Program-made: the position numbers and the translations under genes
In this document: positions 61,921-64,000 of the stretch, one piece after another
Layout: the number at the start of each line of letters is the position of its first letter
Numbering within the stretch: position 1 is the stretch's first letter
Source of the DNA: Streptomyces sp. PCS3-D2
GTDB taxonomy: Bacteria; Actinomycetota; Actinomycetes; Streptomycetales; Streptomycetaceae
Assembly: GCF_000612545.2 (NCBI RefSeq)
Contig: NZ_CP097800.1
Coordinates: 1,240,001-1,304,000 of the forward strand
Length of the DNA stretch: 64,000 nt
Reading direction: 5' to 3'
The notes under the pieces: generated by a model
The model's database searches: none
Told to the model about the DNA's origin: nothing
What the model saw: only the letters and a program-made list of their open reading frames with translations

Positions 61921-63362
61921 TAGGGCTTGGTCAGGTTCAGTCTTTGGTGGCGTGTCCAGTTGAGTGGCTGTGTCGTTGATCGGGTGTGACGCCTGAGGAC
62001 TTGGCCGCGGTGCGGTGTGATCTGGAGGATTTCGCGGCGGAGGTTTTCGAGCCGTTCGCGCGGAATGATCAGCGTCGGTGGGGGCGGGTCTACCTGCGTG
62101 GGCTGCTGACCGACGGGCAGCGCAAGTCGGTCGAGCCGATGGCCGCCCGGCTGGGCGAGGACGGGAACCGTCAGGCCCTGGCCCACTTCATCACCACCAG
62201 TCCGTGGGATCCGGCGCATGTGCGGGCCCGGCTGGCCTGGAGGATGGAAAGGGCGATCCGGCCCACCGTGCTGGTCTTCGACGACACCGGGTTCCTCAAG
62301 GACGGCAATGCCTCGGCGTGTGTGTCGCGGCAGTACACCGGCACCGCGGGCAAGGTCACCAACTGCCAGGTGGGCGTCTCCCTGCACATGGCTTCGGATC
62401 ATGCCTCGGCGGCGGTCGACTGGCGGCTGTTCCTGCCCGAGACCTGGGCGCCCGGGTCGGTGAAGGCGGATCCGGACAAGGTCGCCCGCCGCACCGCCTG
62501 CGGTATCCCCGACGACATCGGGCATGTGGAGAAATGGCAGCTGGCCCTGGACATGCTGGATGAGACCCGCTCGTGGGGCATCGAGGTGCCGCTGGCCATT
62601 GCGGACGCCGGATACGGCGACGCCGCGGCCTTCCGGCACGGCCTGCAGGCCCGCGGCCTCAACTACGTCGTGGGCATCTCCACCACCCTCTCGGCCCAGC
62701 CCGGCCCCGCGGTGCCGGTCGCCGAGCCGTACTCCGGGACCGGGCGCCCGCCGGTGGCGAAGTACCCCGACAAGCCGCAGTCGGTGAAACAGCTGGTCAT
62801 CGCGGCCGGCCGGAAGGCGGCGAAGCCGGTGCAGTGGCGTGAGGGATCCCGGCCCGGCACGGGCCGCAGCGGCTTCAAGCGGATGTACTCGCGGTTCGTG
62901 GCCTTGCGGATCCGGCCTGCCGGACGCGAGGTCCGCCAGACTGTTGACGGACCGGAACTGCCGGAGTGCTGGCTCCTGGCCGAGTGGCCAGCAGGCCAGG
63001 CCGAGCCGGTCCAGTTCTGGCTCTCCGACCTGCCCGCCGACACCCCGCTGACCACCCTGGTCCGCCTGGCCAAGCTCCGCTGGCGCATCGAACACGACTA
63101 CCGCGAGATGAAGCAGGCCCTGGGCCTGGCCCACTTCGAGGGCCGCACCTGGAACGGCTGGCACCACCACGTCACCCTCGTCTCCGTCGCGCACGCCTTC
63201 TGCACCCTGCAACGACTGGCCAGAGCCCCAAAAGACACGGCGCTGGCCTGACCCTCTACCGGATCATCCGCGAGCTACAAACCCTTCTCGCGACATGGAA
63301 CGGCGCCTGCCCCACCTGTCACCGCGACATACCCACCCCAATACGGACCTGACCAAGCACTA
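61921..63362 (+). mobile_element. IS701-family insertion sequence
   Basis: 1442 bp. Ends TAGGGCTTGGTCAGGTTC and (reverse complement) TAGTGCTTGGTCAGGTCC give 18-bp inverted repeats with two mismatches. A 4-bp target duplication CTAG flanks it (61917-61920 and 63363-63366), as expected for IS701. Contains one transposase gene. Confidence 0.88.
61986..63251 (+). CDS. IS701-family transposase
   Basis: 421 aa from the GTG at 61986. DDE motif: DDTGFLKDG, ADAGYGDAAAF and IEHDYREMKQALGL (Glu). The N-terminal RRWGRVYLRGLLTDGQRKSVEP is characteristic of this family. Appears intact and, with complete IS ends, potentially active. Confidence 0.93.
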   Translation: MTPEDLAAVRCDLEDFAAEVFEPFARNDQRRWGRVYLRGLLTDGQRKSVEPMAARLGEDGNRQALAHFITTSPWDPAHVRARLAWRMERAIRPTVLVFDDTGFLKDGNASACVSRQYTGTAGKVTNCQVGVSLHMASDHASAAVDWRLFLPETWAPGSVKADPDKVARRTACGIPDDIGHVEKWQLALDMLDETRSWGIEVPLAIADAGYGDAAAFRHGLQARGLNYVVGISTTLSAQPGPAVPVAEPYSGTGRPPVAKYPDKPQSVKQLVIAAGRKAAKPVQWREGSRPGTGRSGFKRMYSRFVALRIRPAGREVRQTVDGPELPECWLLAEWPAGQAEPVQFWLSDLPADTPLTTLVRLAKLRWRIEHDYREMKQALGLAHFEGRTWNGWHHHVTLVSVAHAFCTLQRLARAPKDTALA

Positions 63363-63366
63363 CTAG

Positions 63367-64000
63367 TGTCCTGCGCCAGTAGTTGATCGTTAGTTGGTAT
63401 GTGACTTCTGCTGCTGGTGCGTCTGCTCCTCGTCGGGGCCCGAAGCTCGAGCCGTTGCTGCTCTCTACTGATGAGCGGGCGGCGTTGGAGCGGTGGACAC
63501 GTCGGGCAACGTCGGCCCAGGCTCTGGCCCTGCGCGCACGGATTGTGCTGGCGTGCGCGGGGCCGGAGGTGCCGCCGATCGTCGCGGTCGCCAGGGATCT
63601 GCGGGTCACCGCGGACACGGTCCGCAAGTGGCGGCGGCGGTTCCTCGCCGAGCGGCTGGACGGGCTCGTTGACGAGCCGCGACCAGGCCGCCCGCCCACC
63701 ATCAGCGTCGACCAAGTCGAGGCGGTCGTGGTCACCACGCTGGAGGAACTCCCGAAGAACGCCACCCACTGGTCGCGCAAGTCGATGGCGGACCGCAGCG
63801 GCCTGTCCAAGTCCACAGTGGGCCGGATCTGGCGGAAGTTCCAGCTCAAGCCGCATCTGACGGACACGTTCAAGCTGTCGACGGACCCGCTGTTCGTGGA
63901 GAAGGTCTACGACGTCGTGGGTCTGTACTTCAACCCGCCCGAGGGCGCGGTGGTGCTCTCGGTGGACGAGAAGTCCCAGATCCAGGCCCTGGACCGGTCC
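63367..64000 (+). mobile_element. IS630-family element, left part
   Basis: Begins directly after the CTAG copy with TGTCCTGCGCCAGTAGTTGA, the type of sequence found at IS630-like ends, and continues into a transposase gene beyond the window. IS701 seems to have inserted at its tip. The right end is not visible. Confidence 0.6.
63401..64000 (+). CDS. IS630-family transposase (C-terminus beyond window)
   Basis: First 200 codons from GTG 63401. N-terminal HTH_29/Rrp-like (LERWTRRATSAQALALRARI; VAVARDLRVTADTVRKWRRR), second HTH WSRKSMADRSGLSKSTVGRI, and the first catalytic Asp in VVLSVDEKSQIQALDRS at the window edge. No frameshift seen in this part. Confidence 0.88.
   Translation, partial: MTSAAGASAPRRGPKLEPLLLSTDERAALERWTRRATSAQALALRARIVLACAGPEVPPIVAVARDLRVTADTVRKWRRRFLAERLDGLVDEPRPGRPPTISVDQVEAVVVTTLEELPKNATHWSRKSMADRSGLSKSTVGRIWRKFQLKPHLTDTFKLSTDPLFVEKVYDVVGLYFNPPEGAVVLSVDEKSQIQALDRS

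Overview
The window is chromosomal DNA from a Streptomyces or close relative. The evidence is the very high GC content, GTG/TTG starts, an SsgA-like sporulation protein, a WhiB-like protein, an HrdB-type principal sigma factor with a Lys/Ala-rich N-terminus, paired XRE regulators, and a few genes carrying the rare Leu codon TTA.

Layout. 1-5.2 kb: a secreted sialidase/YCF48-type beta-propeller protein (cut by the left edge), an SsgA-like protein, an ABC-F ATPase with a long leader, an acyl-ACP desaturase behind a double palindrome, and a WhiB-like protein. 5.3-7.5 kb: divergent NHEJ polymerase and ATP-dependent ligase genes. 7.5-15.4 kb: FAD oxidoreductase, thioredoxin-reductase-like enzyme, XRE-cupin regulator plus Nudix protein, DHA2 exporter and GH4 glycosidase. 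15.6-19.3 kb: an MmyB-type XRE regulator divergent from a three-gene cassette (DNA-binding protein, ImmA/IrrE-like protease, seven-TM protein). 19.4-25.6 kb: membrane proteins, a methionyl-tRNA synthetase with an attenuator-like leader hairpin, and a sigma factor coupled to an IclR-like multidomain regulator.

25.7-34.2 kb is a genomic island inserted in the 3' end of tRNA-Leu(GAG), bounded by 51-bp direct repeats. It carries an XRE-TPR regulator, a conserved small protein, and a compact cassette: small protein, mini membrane protein, 45-aa peptide, JmjC oxygenase, aldo/keto reductase and APH-type kinase. The cassette resembles a RiPP pathway with no class-defining enzyme that I recognise. The recombination end is decayed: a serine recombinase is split by an IS5-family element (ends, 3-bp duplication and both ORFs visible) and the tyrosine integrase lacks its N-terminus.

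34.7-61.9 kb returns to core-like DNA: fabH-like KAS III, fdhD, 2Fe-2S protein, SBF-like transporter with LysR, acyl-CoA ligase, aldo/keto reductase, a frameshifted ricin-type lectin, methyltransferases, pterin dehydratase, a Tat-exported FAD oxidoreductase, a second regulator of the 16.9-kb family (internally duplicated) next to a FAD monooxygenase, a folD paralog with a ZTP riboswitch, hrdB, transporters, a phosphodiesterase-like membrane protein, an MBL-fold hydrolase, a DedA protein and an acyltransferase. 61.9-64 kb holds a complete IS701-family element abutting an IS630-family transposase that leaves the window.

Strongest leads: the peptide/JmjC/AKR/kinase cassette on the tRNA-Leu island; the regulator/ImmA/membrane cassette with a TTA codon and repeated TGTGGC motifs; an Arg-x-Arg upstream ORF overlapping the ABC-F start; and the attenuator-like hairpin before the methionyl-tRNA synthetase.
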